Assembly: GCA_040954595.2 (NCBI GenBank)
Contig: CM082586.2
Location: 11,470,001-11,534,000 of the forward strand
Direction of reading: 5' to 3'
Source of the DNA: Balanoglossus misakiensis
Lineage: Eukaryota > Hemichordata
Length of the DNA stretch: 64,000 nt
Numbering within the stretch: the stretch's first letter is position 1; every line of letters starts with the position of its first letter. The position numbers and the translations under genes are program-made. Below, in pieces: positions 32,323-46,701 of the stretch. The notes under the pieces are model-generated. The model ran no database searches and had not been told where the DNA came from. It saw only the letters and a list, made by a program, of their open reading frames with translations.

Positions 32323-33836
32323 GCATTTTTGGAGTGGTCGAAAGTTTTAACATACAATCAACATGTCATATATGATCAGGGCACCAAATTCGAAGAACAA
32401 AGATTTTTTTAGTTTTTTTTTTCTAAAAATGACATTTTCAAGGAAAATTTGGTAAAACGCAATTTTGTCTGCAGTGAGGCAAATTAGACGGTCTTTTGTG
32501 GAATTTGTATCGATATATATATACGAAGAGCATTCTATACTCCATCAGATTTCCGAAAATGTAGAAAACAGGTATTTTTTGTAATTTTCAAAAATTTACA
32601 ATTTCGACCAAATTGTTATTTTCGTGTTGAATGCCGCCAGTGTCACTGCTTTTAAAAGTCATAAAAACTTTTAATATGCAAGCAATTGCTTATATATGAT
32701 CAGGTCACCGAATTAAAAAATAAAGAATGTTTTGACTAAAAATCAGCTCATTGAGAGTGCATTTTTTATAATCAGCACCATTTTTACATATAATGGAAAT
32801 TTTCTACATCATCAGATATCCAAATATGAAAAAATGAATTAGATTTTAGATGATTGTCCAAAATTAGCTGATATCTAATAAATGTAGTATTGAACCGTTC
32901 CGTTCCCCCCCCTTACATTATATGCGTTACGCCGATGTCAGCTTACCCGGCAGTACTGCAGGCCGTGCCCCCAACTAACGTCGGTGTTTGAAACGTCCTG
33001 GTTAAATTCGGGCTTCCTCTATAAATTGACAGGCAATAATGCAGTCCTACCCGAACAAATGTCGAGTGTTGACCCGCTGTGACTTTCCCTCTTCGGTTTG
33101 CCCGACATAGCCAACGTCTTTGTACTAGAGTGTCGGGTCTTTTGCAGAGCCAGGCCGAAGGAAATCCGACTTGATCACCGTTGCTAACGAACGCTAGTGT
33201 CTGTCATGGTGTGCCGGGGTTTTAGTCGAGCCAGGCCGTAGGAGATCTGACTTGATCATCGCGGTCAATGTACGCGTGTTTCCGCTCTAAAGTGCCGGGG
33301 CTTCAGCTAAACCAGGCCGTAGGAAATCCGACGTAATCACCGTTGATAACTTACGCCTGTCTGTGTCATATAGAGCCGGTGCACCAGCCGAGTCACGCCG
33401 TAGGAAATCTGACTTGATCTACGCGGTCAATGTACGCCTGTTTCTGCTCTAGAGTGCCGGGGCTTCAGCTGAGCCAGGCCGTAGGAAACCCGACGTGATT
33501 ACCGTTGTTAACTTACGCCAGTCTGTGTCCTATATATAGTGCCGGGGCATCAGCCGTGCCAGGCCGAAGGAAATGTGAGTAGATCAACGTGGTCTCTGTA
33601 CGCGTGTTTCTGCTCTAGAGTGCCGGGGCTTCAGCTGAGCCAGGCCGTAGGAAACCCGACGTGATTACCGTTGTTAACTTACGCCAGTCTGTGTCCTATA
33701 TATAGTGCCGGGGCATCAGCCGTGCCAGGCCGAAGGAAATGTGAGTAGATCAACGTGGTCTCTGTACGCGTGTTTCTGCTCTAGAGTGTCAGGGTTTTAG
33801 CCGACTTATGCTGTAAGAAATCTGAGTTGATGAATG
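32323..33836 (+). repeat. Satellite higher-order unit, second part of the split unit
   Basis: Completes the AT-rich block begun at 3381: GCATTTTTGGAGTGG, then CCGTTCCGTTCCCCCC near 32896, then GTACGCCGATGTCAGC-like text and seven to eight ~80-bp monomers. Together with 3381-3700 it makes a unit of about 1.83 kb. Confidence 0.9.
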
Positions 33837-35571
33837 GGAATTCAATGTTAGAAAACCCGTGTGGAAAGTATCTCTACCCGTTTGAAACTAAGAAAAGAAT
33901 TTATTCTTATTTATTTTGTAAAAAAGACAATTTTTCGAAAAAAAGTCGAAAATGGTAATTTTGTCTTGGGTGATTTAAATTATACCGCCTTTTCTGGAAT
34001 TTGCAGCACTTTTTACAAGAGAACGACACTTCATGCTCCATAATATTTCCGAAAATGAAGAAAAGAGTTAATTTTTTATGATTTTTTCAAAATTTACCAT
34101 TTTTGTCAAAATATGGCCAAAATGGCTATTTTTTCTTGAATTCCGTCAATATCTCTGCATTTTTGGAGTGGTCGAAAGTTTTAACATACAATCAACATGT
34201 CATATATGATCAGGGCACCAAATTCGAAGAACAAAGGTTTTTTTATTTTTTTTTCTTCTAAAAATGACATTTTCAAGGAAAATTTGGTAAAACGCAATTT
34301 TGTCTGCAGTGAGCCAAATTAGACGGTCTTTTGTGGAATTTGTATCGATATATACATACGAAGAGCATTCTATACTCCATCAAATTTCCGAAAATGTAGA
34401 AAACAGGTATTTTTTGTAATTTTCAAAAATTTACCATTTTGACCAAATTGTGGCTAAAATTGTTATTTTCGTGTTGAATGCCGCCAGTGTCACTGCATTT
34501 AAAAGTCATAAAAACTTTAAACATACAAGCTATTGTTTATATATGATCAGGTCACCGAATTAAAAAAAATAAAGAATGCTTTGCCTAAAAATGACCTTTT
34601 TGGTGCAAAAACGAATAAAACGCAATTTTGTATTAAATTAGAGTGCATTTTTTATAATCAGCACCATTTTTACATATAATGGAAATTTCATACATCATCA
34701 GATATCCAAATATGAAAAAATGATTTAGATTTTAGATGATTGTCCAAAATTAGCTGATAACAGATAAATGTAGTATTAAACCGTTCTGTTCCCCCCCCCC
34801 CCTACATTACATGCGGTACGCCGATGTCAGCTTACCCGGCAGTACTGCAGGCCGTGCCCCCAACTAACGTCGGTGTTTGAAGCGCCCTGGTTAAATTCGG
34901 GCTTTCTCTATAAATTGACAGGCAATAATGCAGTCCTACCAGAACAAATGTCGAGTGTTGACCCGCTGTGACTTTCCCTCTTCGGTTTGCCCGACTTAGC
35001 CAATGTCTTTGTACTAGAGTGTCGGGTCTTTTGCAGAGCCAGGCCGAAGGAAATCCGACTTGATCACCGTTGCTAACGAACGCTAGTGTCTGTCATGGTG
35101 TGCCGGGGTTTTAGTCGAGCCAGGCCGTAGGAGATCTGACTTGATCATCGTGGTCAATGTACGCGTGTTTCCACTCTAAAGTGCCGGGGCTTCAGCTAAA
35201 CCAGGCCGTAGGAAATCCGACGTAATCACCGTTGATAACTTACGCCAGTCTGTGTCATATAGAGCCGGTGCACCAGCCGAGTCACGCCGTAGGAAATCTG
35301 ACTTGATCAACGTGGTTAATGTACGCGTGTTTCTGCTCTAGAGTGCCGGGGCTTCAGCTGAGCCAGGCCGTAGAAAACCCATGCCGTAGAAAATCTGACT
35401 TGATCACCGTTGCTAACGTACGCTTGTGTCTGTCATATTTAGACGGAGATTTAGCCGAGCCAGGCCGTAGAAAAATCGACTTGTCCAACGTTACCAGTGT
35501 GCAACTGTTTCTGCTCTAGAGTGTCAGGGTTTTAGCCGACTTATGCTGTAGGAAATCTGAGTTGATGAACG
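33837..35571 (+). repeat. Satellite higher-order unit, 1,735 bp
   Basis: AT-rich block, a C-run near 34792, a GC-rich linker and the fewest 80-bp monomers of the full units. Its AT block is nearly identical to that at 37468 (both read GGGTGATTTAAATTATACCG). Confidence 0.9.
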
Positions 35572-37467
35572 GGAATTCAATGTTAGAAAACCTGTGTGGA
35601 AAGTATCTCTACCCGTTTGAAACTAATAAAAGAATTTATTCTTATTTATTTTGTAAAAAAGACAATTTTTCGAAAAAAAGTCGAAAATGGTAATTTTGTC
35701 TTGGGTGATTCAAATTATACCACCTTTTCTGGAATTTGCAGCACTTTTTACAAGAGAACGACACTTCATGCTCCATAATATTTCCGAAAATGAAGAAAAG
35801 AGTTAAATTTTTATGATTTTTTAAAAATTTACCATTTTTGTCAAAATATGGCCAAAATGGCTATTTTTTCTTGAATTCCGTCAATATCTCTGCATTTTTG
35901 GAGTGGTCGAAAGTTTAAACATACAATCAACATGTCATTATGATCGGGGCACCAAATTCGAAGAACAAAGGTTTTTTAATTTTTTTTTTCTAAAAATGAC
36001 ATTTTCAAGGAAAATTTGGTAAAACGCAATTTTGTCTGCAGTGAGCCAAATTAGACGGTCTTTTGTGGAATTTGTATCGATATATACATACGAAGAGCAT
36101 TCTATACTCGATCAGATTCCCGAAAATGTAGAAAACAGGTATTTTTTGTAATTTTCAAAAATTTTCCATTTTGACCAAATTGTGCTAAAATTGTTATTTT
36201 CGTGTTGAATGCCGCCAGTGTCACTGCTTTTAAAAGTCATAAAAACTTTTAACATACAAGCAATTCTTTATATATGATCAGGTCACCGAATTAAAAAAAT
36301 AAAGAATGTTTTGCCTAAAAATGACCTTCTAGGTGCAAAAACGAATAAAACGTAATTTTGTATTAAATCAGCTCATTCAGAGTGCATTTTTTATAATCAG
36401 CACCATTTTTACATATAATGGAAATTTCATACATCATCAGATATCCAAATATGAAACAATGATTTGGATTTTAGATGATTGTCCAAAATTAGCTGATATC
36501 TAATAAATGTAGTATTGAACCGTTCTGTTTGCCCCCCGCCCCCCTACATTGTATGCGGTATGCCGATGTCAGCTTACCCGGCAGTACTGCAGGCCGTGCC
36601 CCCAACTAACGTCGGTGTTTGGAACGCCCTGGTTAAATTCGGGCTTTCTCTATAAATTGACAGGCAATAATGCAGTCCTACCCGAACAAATGTCGAGTGT
36701 TGACCCGCTGTGACTTACCCTCTTCGGTTTGCCCGACTTAGCCAACGTCTTTGTACTAGAGTGTCGGGTCTTTTGCAGAGCCAGGCCGAAGGAAATCCGA
36801 CTTGATCACCGTTGCTAACGAACGCTAGTGTCTGTCATGGTGTGCCGGGGTTTTAGTCGAGCCAGGCCGTAGGAGATCTGACTTGATCATCGTGGTCAAT
36901 GTACGCGTGTTTCCGCTCTAAAGTGCCGGGGCTTCAGCTAAACCAGACCGTAGGAAATCCGACGTAATCACCGTTGATAACTTACGCCAGTCTGTGTCAT
37001 ATAGAGCCGGTGCACCAGCCGAGTCACGCCGTAGGAAATCTGACTTGATCAACGTGGTCAATGTACGCCTGTTTCTGCCCTAGAGTGCCGGGGCTTCAGC
37101 TGAGCCAGGCCGTAGGAAACCCGACGTGATTACCGTTGTTAACTTACGCCAGTCTGTGTCCTATATATAGTGCCGGGGCATCAGCCGTGCCAGGCCGAAG
37201 GAAATGTGAGTAGATCAACGTGGTCTCTGTACGCGTGTTTCTGCTCTAGAGTGCCGGGGCTTCAGCTGAGCCAGGCCGTAGGAAACCCGACGTGATTACC
37301 GTTGTTAACTTACGCCAGTCTGTGTCCTATATATAGTGCCGGGGCATCAGCCGTGCCAGGCCGAAGGAAATGTGAGTAGATCAACGTGGTCTCTGTACGC
37401 GTGTTTCTGCTCTAGAGTGTCAGGGTTTTAGCCGACTTATGCTGTAAGAAATCTGAGTTGATGAATG
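35572..37467 (+). repeat. Satellite higher-order unit, 1,896 bp
   Basis: Diagnostic variants CATTATGATCGGGGC and CTGTTTGCCCCCCGCC are shared only with the unit at 38803. Confidence 0.9.
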
Positions 37468-38802
37468 GGAATTCAATGTTAGAAAACCCGTGTGGAAAGT
37501 ATCTCTACCCGTTTGAAACTAAGAAAAGAATTTATTCTTATTTATTTTGTAAAAAAGACAATTTTTCGAAAAAAAGTCGAAAATGGTAATTTTGTCTTGG
37601 GTGATTTAAATTATACCGCCTTTTCTGGAATTTGCAGCACTTTTTACAAGAGAACGACACTTCATGCTCCATAATATTTCCGAAAATGAAGAAAAGAGTT
37701 AATTTTTTATGATTTTTTCAAAATTTACCATTTTTGTCAAAATATGGCCAAAATGGCTATTTTTTCTTGAATTCCGTCAATATCTCTGCATTTTTGGAGT
37801 GGTCGAAAGTTTTAACATACAATCAACATGTCATATATGATCAGGGCACCAAATTCGAAGAACAAAGGTTTTTTTATTTTTTTTTCTTCTAAAAATGACA
37901 TTTTCAAGGAAAATTTGGTAAAACGCAATTTTGTCTGCAGTGAGCCAAATTAGACGGTCTTTTGTGGAATTTGTATCGATATATACATACGAAGAGCATT
38001 CTATACTCCATCAAATTTCCGAAAATGTAGAAAACAGGTATTTTTTGTAATTTTCAAAAATTTACCATTTTGACCAAATTGTGGCTAAAATTGTTATTTT
38101 CGTGTTGAATGCCGCCAGTGTCACTGCATTTAAAAGTCATAAAAACTTTAAACATACAAGCTATTGTTTATATATGATCAGGTCACCGAATTAAAAAAAA
38201 TAAAGAATGCTTTGCCTAAAAATGACCTTTTTGGTGCAAAAACGAATAAAACGCAATTTTGTATTAAATTAGAGTGCATTTTTTATAATCAGCACCATTT
38301 TTACATATAATGGAAATTTCATACATCATCAGATATCCAAATATGAAAAAATGATTTAGATTTTAGATGATTGTCCAAAATTAGCTGATAACAGATAAAT
38401 GTAGTATTAAACCGTTCTGTTCCCCCCCCCCTACATTACATGCGGTACGCCGATGTCAGCTTACCCGGCAGTACTGCAGGCCGTGCCCCCAACTAACGTC
38501 GGTGTTTGAAGCGCCCTGGTTAAATTCGGGCTTTCTCTATAAATTGACAGGCAATAATGCAGTCCTACCAGAACAAATGTCGAGTGTTGACCCGCTGTGA
38601 CTTTCCCTCTTCGGTTTGCCCGACTTAGCCAATGTCTTTGTACTAGAGTGTCGGGTCTTTTGCAGAGCCAGGCCGAAGGAAATCCGACTTGATCACCGTT
38701 GCTAACGAACGCTAGTGTCTGTCATGGTGTGCCGGGGTTTTAGTCGAGCCAGGCCGTAGGAGATCTGACTTGATCATCGTGGTCAATGTACGCGTGTTTC
38801 CA
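37468..38802 (+). repeat. Satellite higher-order unit, truncated at its 3' side
   Basis: Copy of the unit at 33837 that breaks off inside an 80-bp monomer after CGCGTGTTTCC and joins the interior of the next AT block (AAGTCGAAAATGG). Confidence 0.88.
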
Positions 38803-40587
38803 AGTCGAAAATGGTAATTTTGTCTTGGGTGATTCAAATTATACCACCTTTTCTGGAATTTGCAGCACTTTTTACAAGAGAACGACACTTCATGCTCCAT
38901 AATATTTCCGAAAATGAAGAAAAGAGTTAAATTTTTATGATTTTTTAAAAATTTACCATTTTTGTCAAAATATGGCCAAAATGGCTATATTTTCTTGAAT
39001 TCCGTTAATATCTCTGCATTTTTGGAGTGGTCGAAAGTTTAAACATACAATCAACATGTCATTATGATCGGGGCACCAAATTCGAAGAACAAAGGTTTTT
39101 TAATTTTTTTTTTCTAAAAATGACATTTTCAAGGAAAATTTGGTAAAACGCAATTTTGTCTGCAGTGAGCCAAATTAGACGGTCTTTTGTGGAATTTGTA
39201 TCGATATATACATACGAAGAGCATTCTATACTCGATCAGATTCCCGAAAATGTAGAAAACAGGTATTTTTTGTAATTTTCAAAAATTTTCCATTTTGACC
39301 AAATTGTGCTAAAATTGTTATTTTCGTGTTGAATGCCGCCAGTGTCACTGCTTTTAAAAGTCATAAAAACTTTTAACATACAAGCAATTTTTTATATATG
39401 ATCAGGTCACCGAATTAAAAAAATAAAGAATGTTTTGCCTAAAAATGACCTTCTAGGTGCAAAAACGAATAAAACGTAATTTTGTATTAAATCAGCTCAT
39501 TCAGAGTGCATTTTTTATAATCAGCACCATTTTTACATATAATGGAAATTTCATACATCATCAGATATCCAAATATGAAACAATGATTTGGATTTTAGAT
39601 GATTGTCCAAAATTAGCTGATATCTAATAAATGAAGTATTGAACCGTTCTGTTTGCCCCCCGCCCCCCTACATTATATGCGGTATGCCGATGTCAGCTTA
39701 CCCGGCAGTACTGCAGGCCGTGCCCCCAACTAACGTCGGTGTTTGGAACGCCCTGGTTAAATTCGGGCTTTCTCTATAAATTGACAGGCAATAATGCAGT
39801 CCTACCCGAACAAATGTCGAGTGTTGACCCGCTGTGACTTACCCTCTTCGGTTTGCCCGACTTAGCCAACGTCTTTGTACTAGAGTGTCGGGTCTTTTGC
39901 AGAGCCAGGCCGAAGGAAATCCGACTTGATCACCGTTGCTAACGAACGCTAGTGTCTGTCATGGTGTGCCGGGGTTTTAGTCGAGCCAGGCCGTAAGAGA
40001 TCTGACTTGATCATCGTGGTCAATGTACGCGTGTTTCCGCTCTAAAGTGCCGGGGCTTCAGCTAAACCAGACCGTAGGAAATCCGACGTAATCACCGTTG
40101 ATAACTTACGCCAGTCTGTGTCATATAGAGCCGGTGCACCAGCCGAGTCACGCCGTAGGAAATCTGACTTGATCAACGTGGTCAATGTACGCCTGTTTCT
40201 GCCCTAGAGTGCCGGGGCTTCAGCTGAGCCAGGCCGTAGGAAACCCGACGTGATTACCGTTGTTAACTTACGCCAGTCTGTGTCCTATATATAGTGCCGG
40301 GGCATCAGCCGTGCCAGGCCGAAGGAAATGTGAGTAGATCAACGTGGTCTCTGTACGCGTGTTTCTGCTCTAGAGTGCCGTGGCTTTATCCAAGCCATGC
40401 CGTAGAAAATCTGTCTTGATCACCGTTGCTAACGTACGCTAGTGTCTGTAATATTGTGACGGAGATTTAGCCGAGCCAGGCCGTAGAAAAATCGACTCGT
40501 TCAACGTTACCAGTGTGCAACTGTTTCTGCTCTAGAGTGTCAGGGTTTTAGCCGACTTATGCTGTAGGAAATCTGAGTTGATGAACG
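38803..40587 (+). repeat. Satellite higher-order unit lacking its first ~120 bp
   Basis: Matches the unit at 35572 but starts at AAGTCGAAAATGG, so the GGAATTCAATG landmark is missing. Deletion or unequal exchange at 38802/38803. Confidence 0.88.
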
Positions 40588-42631
40588 GGAATTCAATGTT
40601 AGAAAACCCGAGTGGCAAGTATCTCTACCCGTTTGAAACTAAGAAAAGAATTTATTCTTATTTATTTTGTAAAAAAGACAATTTTTCCAAAAAAAGTCGA
40701 AAATGGTAATTTTGTCTTGGGTGATTCAAATTATACCACCTTTTCTGGAATTTGCAGCACTTTTTACAAGAGAACGACACTTCATGCTCCATAATATTTC
40801 CGAAAATGAAGAAAAGAGTTAATTTTTTATGATTTTTTAAAAATTTACCATTTTTGTCAAAATATGGCCAAAATTGCTATTTTTTCTTGAATTCCGTCAA
40901 TATCTCTGCTTTTTTGGAGTGGTCGAAAGTTTTAACATACAATCAACATGTCATATATGATCAGGGCACCAAATTCGAAGAACAAAGGTTTTTTTATTTT
41001 TTTTTTCTTCTAAAAATGACATTTTCAAGGAAAATTTGGTAAAACGCAATTTTGTCTGCAGTGAGCCAAATTAGACGGTCTTTTGTGGAATTTGTATCGA
41101 TATATACATACGAAGAGCATTCTATACTCCATCAGATTTCCGAAAATGTAGAAAACAAGTATTTTTTGTAATTTTCAAAAATTTACCATTTTGACCAAAT
41201 TGTGGCTAAAATTGTTATTTTCGTGTTGAATGCCGCCAGTGTCACTGCTTTTAAAAGTCATAAAAACTTTAAACATACAAGCAATTGTTTATATATGATC
41301 AGGTCACCGAATTAAAAAAATAAAGAATGCTTTGCCTAAAAATGACCTTTTTGGTGCAAAAACGAATAAAACGCAATTTTGTTTTAAATTGGAGTGCATT
41401 TTTTATAATCAGCACCATTTGTACATATAATGGAAATTTCATACATCATCAGATATCCAAATATGAAAAAATGATTTAGATTTTAGATGATTGTCCAAAA
41501 TTAGCTGATAACAGATAAATGTAGTATTAAACCGTTCTGTCCCCCCCCCCCTACATTACATGCGGTACGCCGATGTCAGCTTACCCGGCAGTACTGCAGG
41601 CCGTGCCCCCAACTAACGTCGGTGTTTGAAACGCCCTGGTTAAATTCGAGCTTTCTCTATAAATTGACAGGCAATAATGCAGTCCTACCCGAACAAATGT
41701 CGAGTGTTGACCCGCTGTGACTTTCCCTCTTCGGTTTGCCCGACTTAGCCAACGTCTTTGTACTAGAGTGTCGGGTCTTTTGCAGAGCCAGGCCGAAGGA
41801 AATCCGACTTGATCACCGTTGCTAACGAACGCTAGTGTCTGTCATGGTGTGCCAGGGTTTTAGTCGAGCCAGGCCGTAGGAGATCTGACTTGATCATCGT
41901 GGTCAATGTACGCGTGTTTCCGCTCTAAAGTGCCGGGGCTTCAGCTAAACCAGGCCGTAGGAATCCGACGTAATCACCGTTGATAACTTACGCCAGTCTG
42001 TGTCATATAGAGCCGGTGCACCAGCCGAGTCACGCCGTAGGAAATCTGACTTGATCAACGTGGTCAATGTATGCCTGTTTCTGCTCTAGAGTGCCGGGGC
42101 TTCAGCTGAGCCAGGCCGTAGGAAACCCGACGTGATTACCGTTGTTAACTTACGCCAGTCTGTGTCCTATATATAGTGCCGGGGCATCAGCCGTGCCAGG
42201 CCGAAGGAAATGTGAGTAGATCAACGTGGTCTCTGTACGCGTGTTTCTGCTCTATAGTGCCAGGGCTTTAGCCAAGCCATGCCGTAGGAAATCTGACTTG
42301 ATCAACGTTGCTTACTAACGCTAGTGTCTGTCATAGTGTGCCGGGGTTTTAGTCGAGCCAAGCCGTAGGAGATCAGACTTGATCAACGTGCTCTCTGTAC
42401 GCGTGTTTCTGCTTTAGAGTACCGGGGCTTTATCCAAGCCATGCCGTAGAAAATCTGACTTCATCACCGTTGCTAACGTACGCTAGTGTCTGTCATATTG
42501 TGACGGAGATTTAGCCGAGCCAGGCCGTAGAAAAATCGACTTGTTCAACGTTACCAGTGTGCAACTGTTTCTGCTCTAGAGTGTCAGGGTTTTAGCCGAC
42601 TTATGCTGTAGGAAACCTGAGTTGATGAACG
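40588..42631 (+). repeat. Satellite higher-order unit, 2,044 bp
   Basis: Shares variants with the next unit (CTCTGCTTTTTTGGAG, GAAAACAAGTATTTT), so the two are close relatives. Long C-run near 41540. Confidence 0.9.
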
Positions 42632-44648
42632 GGAATTCAATGTTAGAAAACCCGTGTGGAAAGTATCTCTACCCGTTTGAAACTAAGAAAAGAATTTATT
42701 CTTATTTATTTTGTAAAAAAGACAATTTTTCGAAAAAAAAGTCGAAAATGGTAATTTTGTCTTGGGTGATTCAAATTATACCGCCTTTTCTGGAATTTGC
42801 AGCACTTTTTACAAGAGAACGACGCTTCATGCTCCATAATATTTCCGAAAATGAAGAAAAGAGTTAATTTTTTATGATTTTTTAAAAATTTACCATTTTT
42901 GTCAAAATATGGCCAAAATTGCTATTTTTTCTTGAATTCCGTCAATATCTCTGCTTTTTTGGAGTGGTCGAAAGTTTTAACATACAATCAACATGTCATA
43001 TATGATCAGGGCACCAAATTCGAAGAACAAAGGTTTTTTTATTTTTTTTTTCTTCTAAAAATGACATTTTCAAGGAAAATTTGGTAAAACGCAATTTTGT
43101 CTGCAGTGAGCCAAATTAGACGGTCTTTTGTGGAATTTGTATCGATATATACATACGAAGAGCATTCTATACTCCATCAGATTTCCGAAAATGTAGAAAA
43201 CAAGTATTTTTTGTAATTTTCAAAAATTTACCATTTTGACCAAATTGTGGCTAAAATTGTTATTTTCGTGTTGAATGCCGCCAGTGTCACTGCTTTTAAA
43301 AGTCATAAAAACTTTTAACATACAAGCAATAGTTTATATATGATCAGGTCATCGAATTAATAAAATAAAGAATGTTTTGCCTAAAAATGACCTTTTTGGT
43401 GCAAAAACGAATAAAACGTAATTTTGTATTAAATCAGGGTGCATTTTTTATAATCAGCACCATTTTTACATATAATGGAAATTTCATACATCATCATATA
43501 TCCAAATATGAAAAAAAAATGATTTAGATTTTAGATGATTGTCCAAAATTAGCTGATATCTAATAAATGTAGTATTGAACCGTTCTGTCCCCCCCCCCCC
43601 ACCTACATTATATGCGGTACGCCGATGTAAGCTTACCCGGCAGTACTGCAGGCCGTGCCCCCTACTAACGTCGGTGTTTGAAACGCCCTGGTTAAATTCG
43701 GGCTTTCTCTATAAATTGACAGGCAATAATGCAGTCCTACCCGAACAAATGTCGAGTGTTGACCCGCTGTGACTTTCCCTCTTCGGTTTGCCCGACTTAG
43801 CCAACGTCTTTGTACTAGAGTGTCGGGTCTTTTGCAGAGCCAGGCCGAAGGAAATCCGACTTGATCACTGTTGCTAACGAACGCTAGTGTCTGTCATGGT
43901 GTGCCGGGGTTTTAGTCGAGCCAGGCCGTAGGAGATCTGACTTGATCATCGTGGTCAATGTACGCGTGTTTCCGCTCTAAAGTGCCGGGGCTTCAGCTAA
44001 ACCAGGCCGTAGGAAATCCGACGTAATCACCGTTGATAACTTACGCCAGTCTGTGTCATATAGAGCCGGTGCACCAGCCGAGTCACGCCGTAGGAAATCT
44101 GACTTGATCAACGTGGTCAATGTACGCCTGTTTCTGCTCTAGAGTGCCGGGGCTTCAGCTGAGCCAGGCCGTAGGAAACCCGACGTGATTACCGTTGTTA
44201 ACTTACGCCAGTCTGTGTCCTATATATAGCGCCGGGGCATCAGCCGTGCCAGGCCGAAGGAAATGTAAGTAAATCAACGTGGTCTCTGTACACGTGTTTC
44301 TGCTCTAGAGTGCCAGGGCTTTAGCCAAGCCATGCCGTGGGAAATCTGACTTGATCAACGTTGCTAACGAACGCTAGTGTCTGTCATAGTGTGCCGGGGT
44401 TTTAGTCGAGCCAAGCCGTAGGAGATCAGACTTGATCAACGTGGTCTCTGTACGCGTGTTTCTGCTCTAGAGTGCCGGGGCTTTATCCAAGCCATGCCGT
44501 AGAAAATCTGACTTGATCACCGTTGCTAACGTACGCTAGTGTCTGTCATATTGTGACGGAGATTTAGCCGAGCCAGGCCGTAGAAAAATCGACTTATTCA
44601 ACGTTACCAGTGTGCAACTTATGCTGTAAGAAATCTGAGTTGATGAAC
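42632..44648 (+). repeat. Satellite higher-order unit, 2,017 bp
   Basis: As above; C-run near 43588. The final monomer is shortened (GTGCAACTTATGCTG near 44613). Confidence 0.9.
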
Positions 44649-46701
44649 GGGAATCCAATGTTAGAAAACCCGTGTGGAAAGTATCTCTACCCGTTTGAAA
44701 CTAAGAAAAGAATTTATTCTTATTTTTTTTGTAAAAAAGACAATTTTTCGAAAAAAAGTCGAAAATGGTAAATTTGTCTTGGGTGATTCAAATTATACCG
44801 CCTTTTCTGGAATTTGCAGCACTTTTTACAAGAGAACGACACTTCATGCTCCATAATATTTCCGAAAATGAAGAAAAGAATTAATTTTTTATGATTTTTT
44901 AAAAAATTACCATTTTTGTCAAAATATGGCCAAAATGGCTATTTTTTCTTGAATTCCGTCAATGTCTCTGCATTTTTGGAGTGGTCGAAAGTTTTAGCAT
45001 ACAATCAACATGTCATATATGATCAGGGCACCAAATTCGAAGAACAAAGGTTTTTTTAGTTTTTTTTCTAAAAATGACATTTTCAAGGAAAATTTGGTAA
45101 AACGCAATTTTGTCTGCCTTGAGCCAAATTAGATAGTCTTTTGTGGAATTTGTATATATATATACATAAGAAGAGCATTCTATACTCCATCAGATTTCCG
45201 AAAATGTACAAAACATGTATTTTTTTGTAATTTTCAAAAATTTACCATTTTGACCAAATTGTGGCTAAAATTGTTATTTTCGTGTTGAATGCCGCCAGTG
45301 TCACTGCTTTTAAAAGTCATAAAAACTTTTAACATACAAGCAATTGTTAATATATGATCAGGGCACCGAATTAAAAAAATAAAGAATGTTTTGCCTAAAA
45401 ATGACCTTTTTGGTGCAAAAACGAATAAAACGCTATTTTCTATTAAATCAGCTCATTCAGAGTGCATTTTTTATAATCAGCACCATTTTTACATATAATG
45501 GAAATTTCATACATCATCAGATATCCAAATATGAAAAAATGATTTAGATTTTAGATGATTGTCCAAAATTAGCTGATATCTAATAAATGTAGTATTGAAC
45601 CGTTCTGTCCCCCCCCCCCCCTACATTATATGCGGTACGCCGATGTCAGCTTACCCGGCAGTACTGCAGGCCGTGCCCCCAACTAACGTCGGTGTTTTAA
45701 AACGCCCTGGTTAAATTCGGGCTTTCTCTATAAATTGACAGGCAATAATGCAGTCCTACCCTAACAAATGTCGAGTGTTGACCCGCTGTGACTTTCCCTC
45801 TTCGGTTTGCCCGACTTAGCCAACGTCTTTGTACTAGTGTCGGGTCTTTTGCAGAGCCAGGCCGAAGGAAATCCGACTTGATCACCGTTGCTAACGAACG
45901 CTAGTGTCTGTCATGGTGTGCCGGGGTTTTAGTCGAGCCAGGCCGTAGGAGATCTGACTTGATCATCGTGGTCAATGTACGCGTGTTTCCGCTCTAAAGC
46001 GCCAGGGCTTCAGCTAAACCAGGCCGTAGGAAATCCGGCGTAATCACCGTTGATAACTTACGCCAGTCTGTGTCATATAGAGCCGGTGCACCAGCCGAGT
46101 CACGCCGTAGGAAATCTGACTTGATCAACGTGGTCAATGTACGCCTGTTTCTGCTCTAGAGTGCCGGGGCTTCAGCTGAGCCAGGCCGTAGGAAACCCGA
46201 CGTGATTACCGTTGTTAACTTACGCCAGTCTGTGTCCTATATATAGTGCCGGGGCATCAACCGTGCCAGGCCGAAGTAAATGTGAGTAGATCAACGTGGT
46301 CTCTGTACGCGTGTTTCTGCTCTAGAGTGCCAGGGCTTTAGCCAAGCCATGCCGTAGGAAATTTGACTTGATCAACGTTGCTAACGAACGCTAGTGTCTG
46401 CTATAGTGTGCCGGGGTTTTAGTCGAGCCAAGCCGTAGGAGATCAAACTTGATTAACGTGGTCTCTGTACGCTTGTTTCTGCTCTAGAGTGCCGGGGATT
46501 TATCCAAGCCATGCCGTAGGAAATCTGACATGATCAACGTTGCTAACGTACGCTAGTGTCTGTCATATTGTGACGGAGATTTAGCCGAGCCAGGCCGTAG
46601 AAAAATCGACTTGTTCAACGTTACCAGTGTGCAACTGTTTCTGCTCTAGAGTGTCAGGGTTTTTGCCGACTTATGCTGTATGAAATCTGAGTTGATGAAC
46701 G
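44649..46701 (+). repeat. Satellite higher-order unit, 2,053 bp
   Basis: Starts GGAATCCAATG (EcoRI-like site lost). C-run near 45608. The variant TTTGTACTAGTGTCGG is shared with the unit at 54660. Confidence 0.9.
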
